From: Mytilus galloprovincialis
Lineage: Eukaryota > Mollusca > Bivalvia > Mytilida > Mytilidae
DNA length: 64,000 bases
NCBI RefSeq assembly: GCF_965363235.1
Contig: NC_134839.1
Span: 56,573,560-56,637,559, forward strand
Direction: 5' to 3'
The notes beneath the pieces are model-generated. The model was not told the origin of the DNA. It worked only from the letters and a program-made list of their open reading frames with translations, and made no database searches. Of the stretch, positions 44,950 to 56,006 are shown in pieces; the first letter of the stretch is position 1, and each line of letters begins with the position of its first letter. The translations under genes were made by a program, and so were the position numbers.

Positions 44950-45063
44950 GTATTAATAATATTTTATGTCTAATCTTACGTACTTGTATGTAATGTCATG
45001 AAAGCTCTTTATAGGGCCCTTTAATTGGAAATAAAATATTCTTATTCTTATTCTTATTCTTAA
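44950..45063 (+). mobile_element. Truncated LINE 3' end with (ATTCTT)n tail
   Basis: GTACTTGTATGTAATGTCAT, GAAAGCTCTTTATAGGGCCC, TTTAATTGGAAATAAA, then four ATTCTT units. Short tandem tails of this kind end CR1/L2-type LINEs. Only the 3' UTR remains. Confidence 0.65.
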
Positions 45064-47092
45064 TAATATATTAGATCGTATCAAAAGCAATTATAAAAAA
45101 GAAGCACACAGAAATGTAATTGTATAACAGCCAAATTAATTATCTTATGTTTGATGTTTTATGATGAAACGGTTTACTTACGATATTTCGCGTCTACCAT
45201 CAATATGATTAATGAAGTCTTGCCATATCCAGTTTTATTGCTACCTAAATATGAAATAGTCAAAATAGCATTAATATTATAGCGTTGCGAGTCCGACCTC
45301 AAGCATTCGTTATATTCTAATATAAAAATAATATTCAATGTTATTGCAACATAAATAGTAGTCTAAATAACATATTAAATAACATACATATTAAAGAGTT
45401 ACGACCTGAAGCATTCATTATATTTTAATATTAAGATAAGAAGGTGTGGCAAGATTGTCAAATAGATTTAAGAAGAGTTCAAACGTTTTTATCCATTTAT
45501 AGCTTGCTGTTAGGTGTGGCCTAAGGTGCCGTGTTGGCCGTAGTTTGACCTTTAATTGTTTACTTTTCACACATTGTGACTTGGATAGAGCTGTTTCATT
45601 GGAACTCATCTTCTAATATCTAGCAAACCACTTACGGAAATGCGGAAGTTATTGTAGAACAAAATTGTACATTTGATTTAATCCATCCCCTTTCGCATGC
45701 AATCATGACACCTATGCTATTTCATATATGTGTCCAGAGACCCATAAACTCCATGTTAATGCCGAGGAACCATGTCACGTCCAGATTAAGCCACAGACGT
45801 ACTAATGGCTAATCACGAATGATATAAACGTTTAAATTGTTCGTTATGTGAACTGGCAGATATAAGACATTGCTAATGTATTGGGTTTCATCGCATTAAG
45901 AGACACAAATTTAACATGATCGATTGGAACTGTTTGTCTGAGTTTCCTTTAGGGAAATTAGCTTTAAAATGGCTACAGTTACGACAAATTGCATTCGTAT
46001 TAATGGAAATATCTTATATGTCACTCAGAGAAATCTATGTGGAAAATTGCTTCTGGTGTATTGTTTGCGAAACAATTCTGAAATTGCATTTTGTTCTAAT
46101 GGGAGCAATATGTCTTGGTTGATAACGATTCGTAGCTGTTGTCGTAAGCTAATGAATTGCACACGATGGAGCATTGAAATATCAGCTATATTCTAGTCAC
46201 CAAAGAAAACGTACGTATGGTCCTTTATCTTAAAATTGCATTAATGGTACGGTACCAACTTAAACAAATACTATAGTCGAATGTTGACATAGAGTTGTTG
46301 TCACTTTCTAAAAGGCAAACTGGCGAAATGGTTTGTTCGCAATTTTTATGATTTTAGTAAATTCAATGGCAAAATAACAGTTTTATGACTTTCCGTTCTT
46401 TATGATGTCGTAAATGCAATTGCTCTTCCTTAAGAGCAAGTTGAACAAGTTTAGTTATATATATACAAGCTTCTTACTAACATGTCCCCCTCTCCAATAA
46501 AAAATATTTTACTAACTACATGTTATATTACTTTTTATTTGACAAATTTGATAAATGTAACGGTTTTATATACAAAATTGATTTAATTGTAATTCAGAAG
46601 ATATACAGACTCTGAGTAAGTAAAAAGGTCTAAACTATATATCATTGAGTTCATTTAATATTAACAAATATGATTACCATAAAAACATAGAATAAGTTGC
46701 AATATTGTAGAAAATGTCTCGCAATATTTCTGTGTTATTCATTTCAGATACAAAGACTTAGTGATCACGCCAACCTTCTTCAGAATGAAGTTGACACAAT
46801 ATAGAAAATATGCAAATGACATTGGTTTATCTGTCTGATTACCGAGTAATCATGCTTCGATATGAGGGATTAAGACACAATTTATAACGTTGAAATGTTA
46901 TTTTAAGCAAAACAGCTTCATATAAATGGATATTGGACTGATTTTAAACCTGTAATGTAAATAAAATTACGGAAAAACAATCGACTCTTGGATTTTATTA
47001 TAAATGGTGATATGTAACGACAAGAGAATATTCATTTAAATATTTAACGTAAAAAACCCCGGATATATGAATTTCCGTAATTCTGTTCAAAC
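45064..47092. other. No convincing gene upstream of the GPCR
   Basis: AT-rich. Several frames of 60-75 codons exist (45418-45609 minus; 45969-46196 plus), but none shows a domain. An acceptor-like TATTCATTTCAG ends at 46747 and could start the 5' UTR exon of the receptor gene. No TATA or CpG promoter is evident. Confidence 0.45.
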
Positions 47093-47110
47093 ATGGCGTT
47101 CGTGACTTAG
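47093..47110 (+). promoter_or_regulatory. Five-codon upstream open reading frame
   Basis: ATGGCGTTCGTGACTTAG sits 22 nt before the receptor start codon. Such a short uORF close to the main start usually lowers translation. Its ATGG context is about as good as that of the main start. Confidence 0.45.
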
Positions 47111-47131
47111 CTAACACATTGTAAATGTGAG

Positions 47132-48067
47132 ATGGCTTTTAACATCGAAAGCATTGTCACTATTCTTTTTACGATTGCCATTATCTTAACTAACACACTA
47201 ATATTGTTTGTATTGGCGTGGACAGAAAGCCTTCGGAACATAAACAAAATATACTTCGGATCCTTGACCATTGCGGATTTGTGCGTAGGACTTTTCATCA
47301 CGCCATTTGCCGTATACAGTACATTCAGCAATTCATGGATATACGAAGACGAAATGTTCTGTCATATAGAAGCGTATCTAATGGCGATATTTTTCATCGC
47401 TGGTGTTTATTCGTTGTCATGGATAAGTGTTGATCATTATTTAGCCATTCGGAAGCCTCAGAGACACCAAACGGCTATGTCGACAACTCGATCACTTTGC
47501 TGGATAATATTTGCTTGGCTAGCTGCATTTTGTTTTTGTAGTCCGCCATTATTTTCTAAAATTCAGCGTGCGTCATATTATGATGAAATTTTCATGTGCT
47601 CAATAGACCCTGGGCCTCAAAAACCATACTTTGCAACTGCCGGAATTATAGTTCTTTGTCCAGCATTGCTAGCACTTATATTTACAAATTCATATATTTT
47701 CACTGAACGTTTCAGATCAAAGAAGCATATGTTTGAAAACATATTGATTGATACTGCTACACGACCAAAAAACTATTTTATGAACTTTGTTGTCTCGATA
47801 GTTTTCTTTTTGTCGTGGTTACCATGGTTACTGTTGCAAATTTCCGGAACATTCCTTGAATCCCATTCCGACTATCCACATACAGTCCACTTTTACTTTC
47901 TATGGATTGCGATTGGTAATTCATTCTATAAGTTCTTCATTTATATGACATTGAGCCTTGATTTCCGTCGTGGGCTGAAGCAGTTATGCTGCAAACGAGA
48001 ATGTAGCTGTAGCCAATGTACTGTACCTCAGAGCGTGAGTATAAATTTGATAACAGCAAAGACATGA
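47132..48067 (+). CDS. Rhodopsin-class GPCR, GPR21/GPR52-like orphan (311 aa)
   Basis: An intact, intronless seven-helix receptor. Helices at about 7-29, 41-63, 75-97, 121-139, 169-190, 217-237 and 253-273. Class A marks: SLTIADL with Asp49 (2.50), Cys77 and Cys156 for the extracellular disulfide, SWLP in helix 6 (Trp229, Pro231), and a cysteine-rich tail (286-296) that could be palmitoylated. The helix 7 end NSFYKFFIY...DFRRGLKQL resembles NSFCNCVIY...FQRGLKRL of vertebrate GPR21, hence the family call; a biogenic-amine or other orphan class is possible. Two hallmark motifs are altered: DRY is DHY (101-103) and NPxxY is KFFIY (267-271). Ligand unknown; it would act in the plasma membrane. 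The very short N-terminus has no obvious N-glycosylation site. Start chosen at the first in-frame ATG, with a purine at -3. Confidence 0.85.
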   Translation: MAFNIESIVTILFTIAIILTNTLILFVLAWTESLRNINKIYFGSLTIADLCVGLFITPFAVYSTFSNSWIYEDEMFCHIEAYLMAIFFIAGVYSLSWISVDHYLAIRKPQRHQTAMSTTRSLCWIIFAWLAAFCFCSPPLFSKIQRASYYDEIFMCSIDPGPQKPYFATAGIIVLCPALLALIFTNSYIFTERFRSKKHMFENILIDTATRPKNYFMNFVVSIVFFLSWLPWLLLQISGTFLESHSDYPHTVHFYFLWIAIGNSFYKFFIYMTLSLDFRRGLKQLCCKRECSCSQCTVPQSVSINLITAKT

Positions 48068-48425
48068 AAATTCAAGAAACAAACTTTCATTAGTTGACTT
48101 TTCTAAATTATTACTGCTGAAAGAATCCGGTGTCTTCTGAGTAACTTAGGAATCAATTGATAGTAGTTGAAGACAGAACATGATGATGTTGTTTGTTGCA
48201 TTAAGTGATATCGGCATAGGTATTGTAAAATACAGTTATAACTGATGTACAATTTTCGAAATCTGATGAAAATACAGATCCTGTGTTCACGCTTGACATT
48301 TAAGGATCTGGGCCCATATGCCTAAAGCAACTTAGGTTAACTTTTTTTCCGAAAGGATAGATTTGTTCTTCTTGTCCTAGTACGATGAATAAGTACCGGT
48401 AGTACGATTGGATATTTTAACTAAA

Positions 48426-48632
48426 ATGGTTTTATGCATATCAGCCCTGCTAACATCTCTTCTACTTGTTGTTCTCGAAATCATTACATCAGTCAGTGAA
48501 ATTTCTAAGGGTTATCATGACGACAAAACCAGAAGATTCCGAAATGTCTTTCAAACAGAGAGTAGAATAGAGTGTTGCCAGATCTTTGTGCGTGATGCGA
48601 GGTACAGGGTCTTAATTTATTTCAATCGAATG
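48426..48632 (+). CDS. Possible exon for a small secreted peptide
   Basis: ATGG in a good context (AAAATGG) opens 68 or 69 codons beginning MVLCISALLTSLLLVVLEII, a plausible signal peptide, followed by a charged stretch with a dibasic site (KTRR) and a CC pair (IECCQIF). A pyrimidine-rich acceptor (TTGTTCTTCTTGTCCTAG) ends 46 nt upstream and a donor-like GCGAG|GTACAG lies at 48602, so this could be one exon of a spliced gene on the same strand as the receptor. No family is recognised. Chance remains the main alternative. Confidence 0.25.
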
Positions 48633-48639
48633 TAATTTT

Positions 48640-49573
48640 TTGTACATATAGAGTTTTTGAAAAGTGGTGGTCCGAAGATTTTGACCACCATAGTTTTCAA
48701 AGGAATGACACACATTTGGGATTTGGACATATAAGTTAATATGCCTAGTGAGGATCAGCAGACATTCACCAAGGACCTCCAGAGAAATTTTGTTTTTTGA
48801 GAACTCTGTCATAATGTATTAATTTGCATATTTTTGTTTCATTTATGTTATGTGAATACAATTACAGAAAAATCGTAAACGTTTAGTTATCATTTCAAAA
48901 TTATAAAAGGAATTCAAAAAATCTCTTTACTTCAATAATAATTGTTAAGAATGCCCAAAATTGTACTCAGATATCGACCTTGCTAAGTCACTATTATTTT
49001 AATTAAATGACTTTGCATTTTTTTGAAGTTGAAAGCGTAATCACTATTAGCTTAACAATTACCATCATCTGTGCAAACAGAAAAATGTTGTTCTTACATT
49101 TTTCAAAAAAATCTTAATCTTGCATTGCGAATAAATCAACTTAAAATATGTGCAGATCAAAGTAAAGCGTTCTACTTTTTCCGTTCGATACGCATCTCTT
49201 GATTTACCTTCTCCGAGAATACTCATAGCCAAAAACTAGAACGCAAACAATGTAAAAACATATGGGGGTGTTGTGATATTTTATGTTTTCTATTAATAAA
49301 TGGTGCTTAATTTTTGCATATATAAAGGATTCATGTCAAATACGTTGAAAAAAAAAATAATATTACGATTTATATATTTACCAAGGTGATTTTTTAAATA
49401 GTGAGAAAATGCATATTTTATGTTTACCGATTTTATACAAGTAGCTCAAGTTTAACATTTTTAGTGTGAGATATTTTTCAGTCAAGGATGGTTACATGCA
49501 ATATGCATCTTGCTTTCTAATGACTTTAAGGTTGTTAACTACATGACGTCATATTTATTTTTAAAATTGGCTT
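48640..49573. other. No recognised feature
   Basis: AT-rich; no supported frames. It may hold the receptor's 3' UTR in its first part, but no close AATAAA is present. Confidence 0.5.
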
Positions 49574-49577
49574 TTAA

Positions 49578-49820
49578 GGTGGTACCTAACACTTTGACTA
49601 GAATTAATTTGGCTCGTTTAATTTAACCCTTTGACAAAAACATTAAATTTCAAAAAATTTGAACCAACCGTTTAATCAGAAAAATTACACTGGTTATATA
49701 GCAGTTTGACAAACACTTATTTTGATCATTGAGAAGCTTAATATTCCCTCATGAACACAACGTCATTAAAACGTTCTGCTGATTTTACAGAGTTATCTCC
49801 CTGTAGTGTTAGGTACCACC
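49578..49820. mobile_element. MITE with GGTGGTACCTAACACT ends, TTAA target
   Basis: GGTGGTACCTAACACT and AGTGTTAGGTACCACC are exact complements, each next to TTAA. TTAA duplication is the piggyBac signature, although the terminal bases are not the typical piggyBac CCC. No coding frame; 243 bp. Confidence 0.8.
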
Positions 49821-49824
49821 TTAA

Positions 49825-51157
49825 GTCTTCTTCACATACATTGTAAAAAGGGAATCACAGAATTGCGTAATATGGTCTTATGATAAAAAATAAATATGGT
49901 CCATTGATCTTTGTCGAACTTGCTGTGTTTAAGTCTTAATCGATTTCATTTCAACCGAATTCCTGATAATCATGTCTAACTGAAGAATCAATTTTAACTT
50001 TAATGTAAATTTAAAGTATGACGTGACGTGGGACCAAATATTTGTTTCAAATTTCAATTCAGGGAATATGTATGTTTGTTTTAAAGATTAAATATTTACA
50101 CAAGGATTAAGAGTTCCAAGATCACGATAAAAGAATTATGGCCATTTCTTCTTGCTTTTATTTAACACAGAATGAATAATTTTAACGAATATCGACCAGT
50201 TATTCAGACCTCTTTGCTTTGAATGTAAACTAGTGGCCACATGAATAATTTGTTTGATAATTATTTTTATTAATGACAACTGTGGACACTTGTTGTCATT
50301 TGTATTCGAAAATTGTAGATAAATTATTGCAATTTTTCTCTTTTTTGGATTGGGAATAAAACTATTAATATCTTGAATAAATACTGAACTTTTGCCAAAA
50401 ACTTTCAAAATTTTGAAGCTCATGCGTTCTGATAGGGCATAAATAATTTATGGTCGACACAATTATACCAGAACCTTTTTAAGTGAAATTGTTTCTACCT
50501 GTTTTTCTACAATATGAAGGAACATGAATGCCTATATGCCTATTTGTTGGAAAAAAGGATTTTTTTTTTCAATAAAAAAAGCTATCACATGTATATAAAT
50601 TCGCCAAATTTTAGGTGTTGTGCAAAACTGCATTGACAAATATAACAAAATGTTTGCTTTTTCTTAATTCGAAATGAAAGAGCACATAACCTGAAAATAA
50701 CTTATGTTTTTTCGAATAAGCACCACAGAGGAACTATTCTAAAAATAAAATCGAGTCGTTTTAATTCGTCAACATGCAGCTTGTATCGCTTTTGTTCAAA
50801 ATTGAGCATCTATTCTGCATTATGAATATAAACGTTGTTTGTCATTGTTATTTATTGTTCTCCAATGTGATACTCGTTGATGTCGACGAAATTAGTTTTT
50901 TATGGTGCTATTATAAATTAACATTCTTTTAAAATGCAAGTGCACATAATGTATGCTGTTGAAATTCATGCAGCTGAAATTGTGTAATTATGAGATTTTG
51001 TAGCTAGTAATAGAAACACTTCGTTTTCGTGTAATTGTGTTTTTACTTTAGACTGCTATGATGATATGCCAAAGAAGTACTTGTTTTCAGTATATATTTC
51101 AAATATTTTACATTGAATGTTTAAAGTGTTATGAGGTAAAACTGTTATTCAGGGATG
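49825..51157. other. No recognised feature
   Basis: AT-rich intergenic sequence. A 95-codon minus frame at 50.1-50.4 kb shows no domain or splice context. Confidence 0.5.
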
Positions 51158-51162
51158 CAGAG

Positions 51163-51311
51163 CAGGGGCGGATCCATCCATTTGAAAAAAAGGGGAACCC
51201 AACTCAGGACAAAGGGGGATTCCAAGTATATGTCCCCATTCAAATGCATTGATCGGCCAAAAAAGGGGGGGTTTCCAACTCCCGTAACCCTCCCCCCTGG
51301 CTCCGCCACTG
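51163..51311. mobile_element. Small hAT-like MITE (CAGGGGCGGATCC...CTCCGCCACTG)
   Basis: CAGGGGCGGATCC at the left and CAGTGGCGGAGCC (reverse of the right end) form TIRs around 149 bp of purine-biased sequence. CAGAG and CAAAG flank it, a 5-bp target duplication with one mismatch. Confidence 0.7.
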
Positions 51312-51982
51312 CAAAGCATTCACTCCTCCTTTAGCTTTTCCTAAATACAGAAGTGAGGAAGAGGAATAACCAAAATTAATTAAGTTTACCCTGTAAGTAA
51401 AATGATGATGTATTTCATGGGGAAAATATATTTCACAAGATTTTGCACCAAATTAATTAAACGGAAACTTTTCCAGAGATAATAACTATTTTACCTCAGC
51501 TTTTTTTGTGAAAATTAATGGTTAGGTACAATGTACACATTATACAATATGATGGTTTCATTGATTTATTGTTTGAAAGAAAAAAACTTCTATACAGAAC
51601 TCCTCTTATGATACCAACTGTTGTTACACATGTATACTGTTATTTTTAATTTAACAAACAACTCATTTACACGTGCCATTTTTATGTATATATTGCATTT
51701 TTGCTTGTTTAAATCAAAATCTGTTGTTATGTGATTATTGTTAAAAATAAATATATAGAGATGAGTATGTCTTAAATTTTTACGACTTATGGTCGTTTTT
51801 CCTATAATGATAAAGACATACATTACAACCACTATCCATGATATGAAATGTATAATTATTCATTTGAGCTCTATTATAGTTAATTGCCAACATCTTCAAT
51901 GATCGATCTGAAAAAGGTTTTACCAGCCAAAATACTTGACTCAAAGAGAAAATTTTCTATTACATTCCTTTTTAATTTCCTA
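51312..51982. other. No recognised feature
   Basis: AT-rich spacer between a MITE and the 3' end of the LINE. Confidence 0.5.
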
Positions 51983-52076
51983 TATCTGTATCTGTATCTG
52001 TATCTGTATAATACTGGAAATGAACTCAAAATACTGAGTAAAACTTATCCAGGAAATGTGTGTGCGCCACTGATGT

Positions 52077-54023
52077 CTAGTCGCGCGATATAACTGCCTT
52101 AAAACTTTCCACAGTTTTACAGTTCACGGCAGCATTTGGTAGTAAGTTCCAATCAATGATAGTTTGTGGAAAAAAAGAATGTTTATAAATGTCAGTATTT
52201 GCTGATAAAAGTTTTATTTGTTTGACGTTAGAAGTTCTGGATGGTCTAGTATTAAATTCTATGTGATGTTCAGTGGGGATGGCTACCAGGTCGTTCACTA
52301 TTTTATACAGTAGTACCAGTCGTTGTTCTCGTCTTCGTTCCACAAGAGGTTTCCAACCAAGGTCTTTCATCATGGAGGTGACACTACTAGTACGTCTATA
52401 GTCTTTGAAAACAAATCTAGCTGCTCTTCTTTGTATGTTCTCTATGCGGTTTATGTCTTTTTGTAGGTATGGGTCCCATACAGTGCCTGAGTAATCTAAG
52501 ACTGATCGAACTAGCGAGATGTAGGCAGTTTCCTTAAAATGTTTGTTGCAGTGTTTAAGGTTCCGTCTGATGAATCCAAGTGTAGAATTGGCTTTGTTGC
52601 AGAATTTGTTTATGTGTGATGACCATTTCAAATTATCGCTAATAATTACACCTAAGTATGGATTTTCATTGACCTGCTCTAATATGTGGTTACTTAGTGT
52701 ATAACTGTATGTGAGCGGGGACCTGCTACGGTGAATTGACATGACATAGCATTTACTGGCATTAAAACGCATACCCCAGTCCTTTGCCCAGTTGTCAAGT
52801 GAATCTAGATCTTTCTGTATTTGGAGTTGGTCCTGTGGTGTCTCAATGGTATTATACAGAAGACAGTCGTCGGCAAACAGACGTACTTGTGATTTTACAC
52901 ATACATGTAGCGGCAAGTCATTAATATGACATAGAAAAAGAAGGGGACCGAGGACAGTTCCTTGGGGCACCCCTGAGTCGACGGAACAAGATGAAGAAAA
53001 TTCTCCTTCGACGATAACTCGCTGTTGGCGTTGCATTAGGAATGATTTAATCCATGCATTTGTATTACCATCAATTCCATAGTTCTTTAATTTGTGTAGG
53101 AGTTTTCGATGAGGCACAGTGTCAAATGCCTTACTAAAGTCCAGTATGGTTAAATCAATTTGCTTCTTGGCATCAAAGGATTTCATGATGTCATGCATAG
53201 TAATTAGAAGTTGACTTTCGCAGGAATGGCCACTACGGAAACCATGTTGAAGTGAGGTAAGTATATTGTGTGCTTCCAGGTGTTTCAGGATGTGCTTGCA
53301 AACTATGTGTTCAAGGAGTTTGCAGCAAACACAGGTAAGTGATACAGGTCGGTAATTTGCCGCTGTATGTCTATCTCCTTTTTTAAATATTGGACTGATG
53401 TTAGCGTTTCTCCAGTCAGATGGAAGAGTACCTGCGTCTAGACTGAGCTGGAATATGTGACTCATTACTGGTGCTAATTCAATTGAGCACAGTTTTAATA
53501 CTTTATTTGCGATGCCGTCTGGTCCACTAGCTTTGCTGATGTTTAAGTTTCTCAATAGTTTTTCTACTCCTTGTACTTCGATGTTGATGTTTTTCATACT
53601 TGGGTATTTTGATTCATGGGTCTGTGGTAGTTGATCTGATGCGTTTTCCTTGGTGAAGACCGACTTAAATTGGTCGTTTAGTAATTCTGCCTTGGATTTG
53701 CTGTCCTGATGTAAAATTCCATTTTTTTTAATTCCAGCTACACCTATATTGTCAGTACGTTTGGACTTTATGTATCGCCAAAAAGGTTTACTATTGCCTT
53801 CCGCCAAAGCTGCATCTAGGATTGTGTTGACATACTGCCAGTGAGCTTGTCGTACAGCTTTTTGTGTAGCTCTTTTATGTTGTTTGAATTTTGCCCAGTC
53901 GTCTGGCTTTCCTGTGTGTTTAGCTTTCTGAAATAGTTTGTGTTTTCTCCTAATTTTCTTTTTTACGCTGTTTGATAGCCAAGGTAGACTATGTCTCTTA
54001 TTTGTTATTTTCCATTGGTACAT
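52077..54023 (-). pseudogene. LINE reverse transcriptase segment (648 codons)
   Basis: This is the C-terminal part of the LINE polyprotein, open over its whole length. RT motifs in order: SGPDG at 166-170, YRPVSLT at 224-230, LDFSKAFDTV at 294-303 (first catalytic Asp), GVPQGTVLGPLLF at 351-363, FADDCLLY at 383-390 (catalytic pair), and YLGVIISDNLKW at 456-467. A thumb-like region and a short C-terminal domain rich in YISLVRSVLDY...WDPY follow. All catalytic residues are present. It is cut off from the endonuclease by frameshifts upstream, so the ATG at 54023 is probably internal and not a true start. Confidence 0.9.
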
Positions 54024-54479
54024 TAAGGTTGAGTGTTGTTTCTATACCGTTTTTAAGGTTGGTCCACTTATCTTCAACAGAGGTGTTACTATTGATGATG
54101 TCAGCGCCAAATTTTATAATGTCAGCTTTGATCTCCTCCCATTTTGCTTTCTTATAAACATATATTTCTCTTGGTTTTGGTTTATTATACTGCGGTTTTA
54201 GGTCAGTATCAAGAACAATCATGTTGTGGTCTGATATTCTAGGTAGTGTGACTTTACAAGACTTGGATGGTTTGTGAGAAATAGGTCAAGGATGTTGTTT
54301 TCCCGGCTTGGTTTTAGTTGTAGTTGTTCCATACCAAACTCTTCAATAAATTCAAGTAGTTCTTGGTGATGTTTTACTTGTGCTTTTCCAGTTTTGACTG
54401 TGTTGTTGTTCCAGTCAATATGCGGAAGATTAAAGTCTCCTGCAAGTATAATAGGTTTATCTTTGCTGTTTTCACTCAC
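54024..54479 (-). pseudogene. LINE endonuclease C-terminal part, frameshifted
   Basis: The minus frame from 54479 contains IILAGDFNLPHIDWN, the conserved GDFN box of APE-type endonucleases. It goes out of frame near 54.26 kb; the next frame then gives ISDHNMIVLDTDL with the catalytic SDH motif, and ends shortly before the RT frame. Two indels therefore separate endonuclease and RT. Confidence 0.8.
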
Positions 54480-54550
54480 ATTTAGTACTGATGTTTTGAG
54501 GTTATGCAGTGCGTCTATGCTTGCATTTGGTGGACGGTAGTAGGAACCAA

Positions 54551-55558
54551 TTATGACTGATTTGGTCTTTGTTTGTATTTCTGCCCATTGTAGTTCACAA
54601 TCGTTTTCACTGTTTTCAACTGCGGAAGTAGTGAATTTATCATGGACTGCAATGAATACACCCCCCCCCCCCCCCCCCCGTTTTTATTTCTGTCCTTGCG
54701 AAAAACATTTTTGTTGTACCCGTTTGGAAAGATTTCTGCAGTTCGGTGTTCGTTTGCTAACCAAGATTCGCACCCTATGATGACATCAGGTTTTATGTAT
54801 TCAACGCTTTCGTTTAGTTCTGATTGTTTATTTCTGATGCTTTGACAGTTTATCATAAGGATTCTGAGGTTTTGTTGTTTATGTTCTAGGCCACTGATTG
54901 ATTTTGATTTTGAGGCTCTTGATGGTGATTCTTCAGATGTGCTACTAAGTATTCTTGGTTTTGGACTACTAAATACTGATGGACTGAATGAAGAGTCAAT
55001 TGATGGTATTGTTGACATAGAGTCTGTGGACAGTAATGATGATACTGAACTGAGTATGCTAAATTGATTTGATGTTTCTAGTTCATAAGAATGGTATGTG
55101 AAGCTCCCCACATTTTGGGTACTACATTTACAGCATATCCAAGACACATTAATATTTTGTATGTTACATAGTTTAGAGGCACTAAGTTCCAGACAGTCTG
55201 AGTGATACCAAATGCTACACTCATCACAACATATTGCATGTTTGTGTTCCCAAGTAACTGGCACTTCACAATATCCACATGGATATATAGACGGGCCTGG
55301 GTTTAATTGGACATCTCCCGCAAGTAGGATACATATAAGTGTAAAGTTTGTCCACGCAGAAGACGGTGATTTAGGTAACATTTCAATACCATGATTTAGA
55401 TTGGAGTTTTGTTTGAGGACATAGCTGATCATAAGTGTTGAACATTGTGTTCGTAAGGAATATCTCACAAATGGATAGGAATGTTGAGAGTTCAATTCAT
55501 TAATTTTGAAGACTGATAAACATATAGAGACGATTACGATTTTCAAGATTGCCGCCAT
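54551..55558 (-). pseudogene. LINE N-terminus: 2A-like motif, PHD finger, endonuclease start
   Basis: Starts at ATGGCGGCA. A hydrophobic stretch (about 70-80, ending ICILLA) leads into GDVQLNPGP at 81-89, a 2A-like ribosome-skipping motif, then a Cys4-His-Cys3 finger at 94-146 (CGYC, CCDEC, WYHSDC, WICCKC), a Ser-rich linker (155-230), and the endonuclease opening LRILMINCQSIRNK with the catalytic Glu in GCESWL (264). After a run of glycines the correct frame is lost at a 19-C tract (plus strand), and the last 35 codons are out of frame. PHD plus APE is known in CR1-type elements. Confidence 0.85.
54661..54679. repeat. 19-bp C homopolymer causing a LINE frameshift
   Basis: A pure run of 19 C (G on the coding strand) inside the endonuclease glycine tract. 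Slippage during replication or a sequencing error could equally have changed its length. Confidence 0.85.
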
Positions 55559-55855
55559 CTTTTGTTTTGTTTACGATTACCTGGCAACCAACCCCACTGT
55601 GTTTTTACGTTTAAAAGAACATCGTTGGAATTTTCAAACGAATAAATATATATAAATTATAAATATGTAAGGTCTGATGAGTTTTGTGGTTTTGTTACAC
55701 TTCAAAATCTGTTTTTGATGCAATTTTTCTCGGAGCTCTTCAAGGGAGATGTTTCCTTCGCGCATGCGCACACACACATTGATTGCTTAATAAAAAATGT
55801 TTTGTTTTGAATTGGCAACAAGCCGAATTTTTGTAGATATTCTGGTTGGAGGTAT

Positions 55856-56006
55856 CATAGGCGGATCAAATGGGGGGGGGGGGAGCTGGGAAAATTCGGT
55901 TGATTATATAGGGAATCACTGAAGCATGATGCATGACTGGAGCGGGCCCCCCTTAGGTTAGTCAGCGCCTCCCGCCCCCTTATGAAAAGTTCTGGATCCG
56001 CCACTG
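55856..56006. mobile_element. Small hAT-like MITE with GGTAT target duplication
   Basis: CATAGGCGGATC on the left and CAGTGGCGGATCC (reverse of right end) enclose 151 bp with G and C homopolymers. GGTAT flanks both sides exactly. Confidence 0.75.

Larger units (their letters stand above)
51983..55600 (-). mobile_element. Nearly full-length CR1/L2-like LINE, frameshifted
   Basis: Reading on the minus strand: a short 5' UTR, an N-terminal region with a 2A-like motif and a PHD-type zinc finger, an APE-type endonuclease, a reverse transcriptase, a short 3' UTR of about 70 bp, and a tail of four CAGATA units (51983-52006). The short tandem tail and APE-RT order fit the CR1/L2/Jockey group. The coding region is split by frameshifts at the poly-C tract (54.66 kb), near 54.26 kb and near 54.02 kb, so the copy cannot make the full protein. 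Target duplication not found. The long intact RT frame suggests fairly recent insertion. Confidence 0.85.

Noticed and set aside
45418..45609. 63-codon minus frame starting MSSNETALSKSQCVKSK
   Set aside because: A proper ATG and balanced composition, but no domain, splice support or paralogue in the window; not enough to call a gene.
45969..46196. 75-codon plus frame with eight cysteines (MATVTTNCIRINGN...)
   Set aside because: No signal peptide and no regular cysteine spacing; overlaps another random frame.
52077..55558. Reading the LINE as a host gene with introns between its three frames
   Set aside because: The breaks are simple frameshifts without splice sites, and the APE-RT content and CAGATA tail identify a retroelement.
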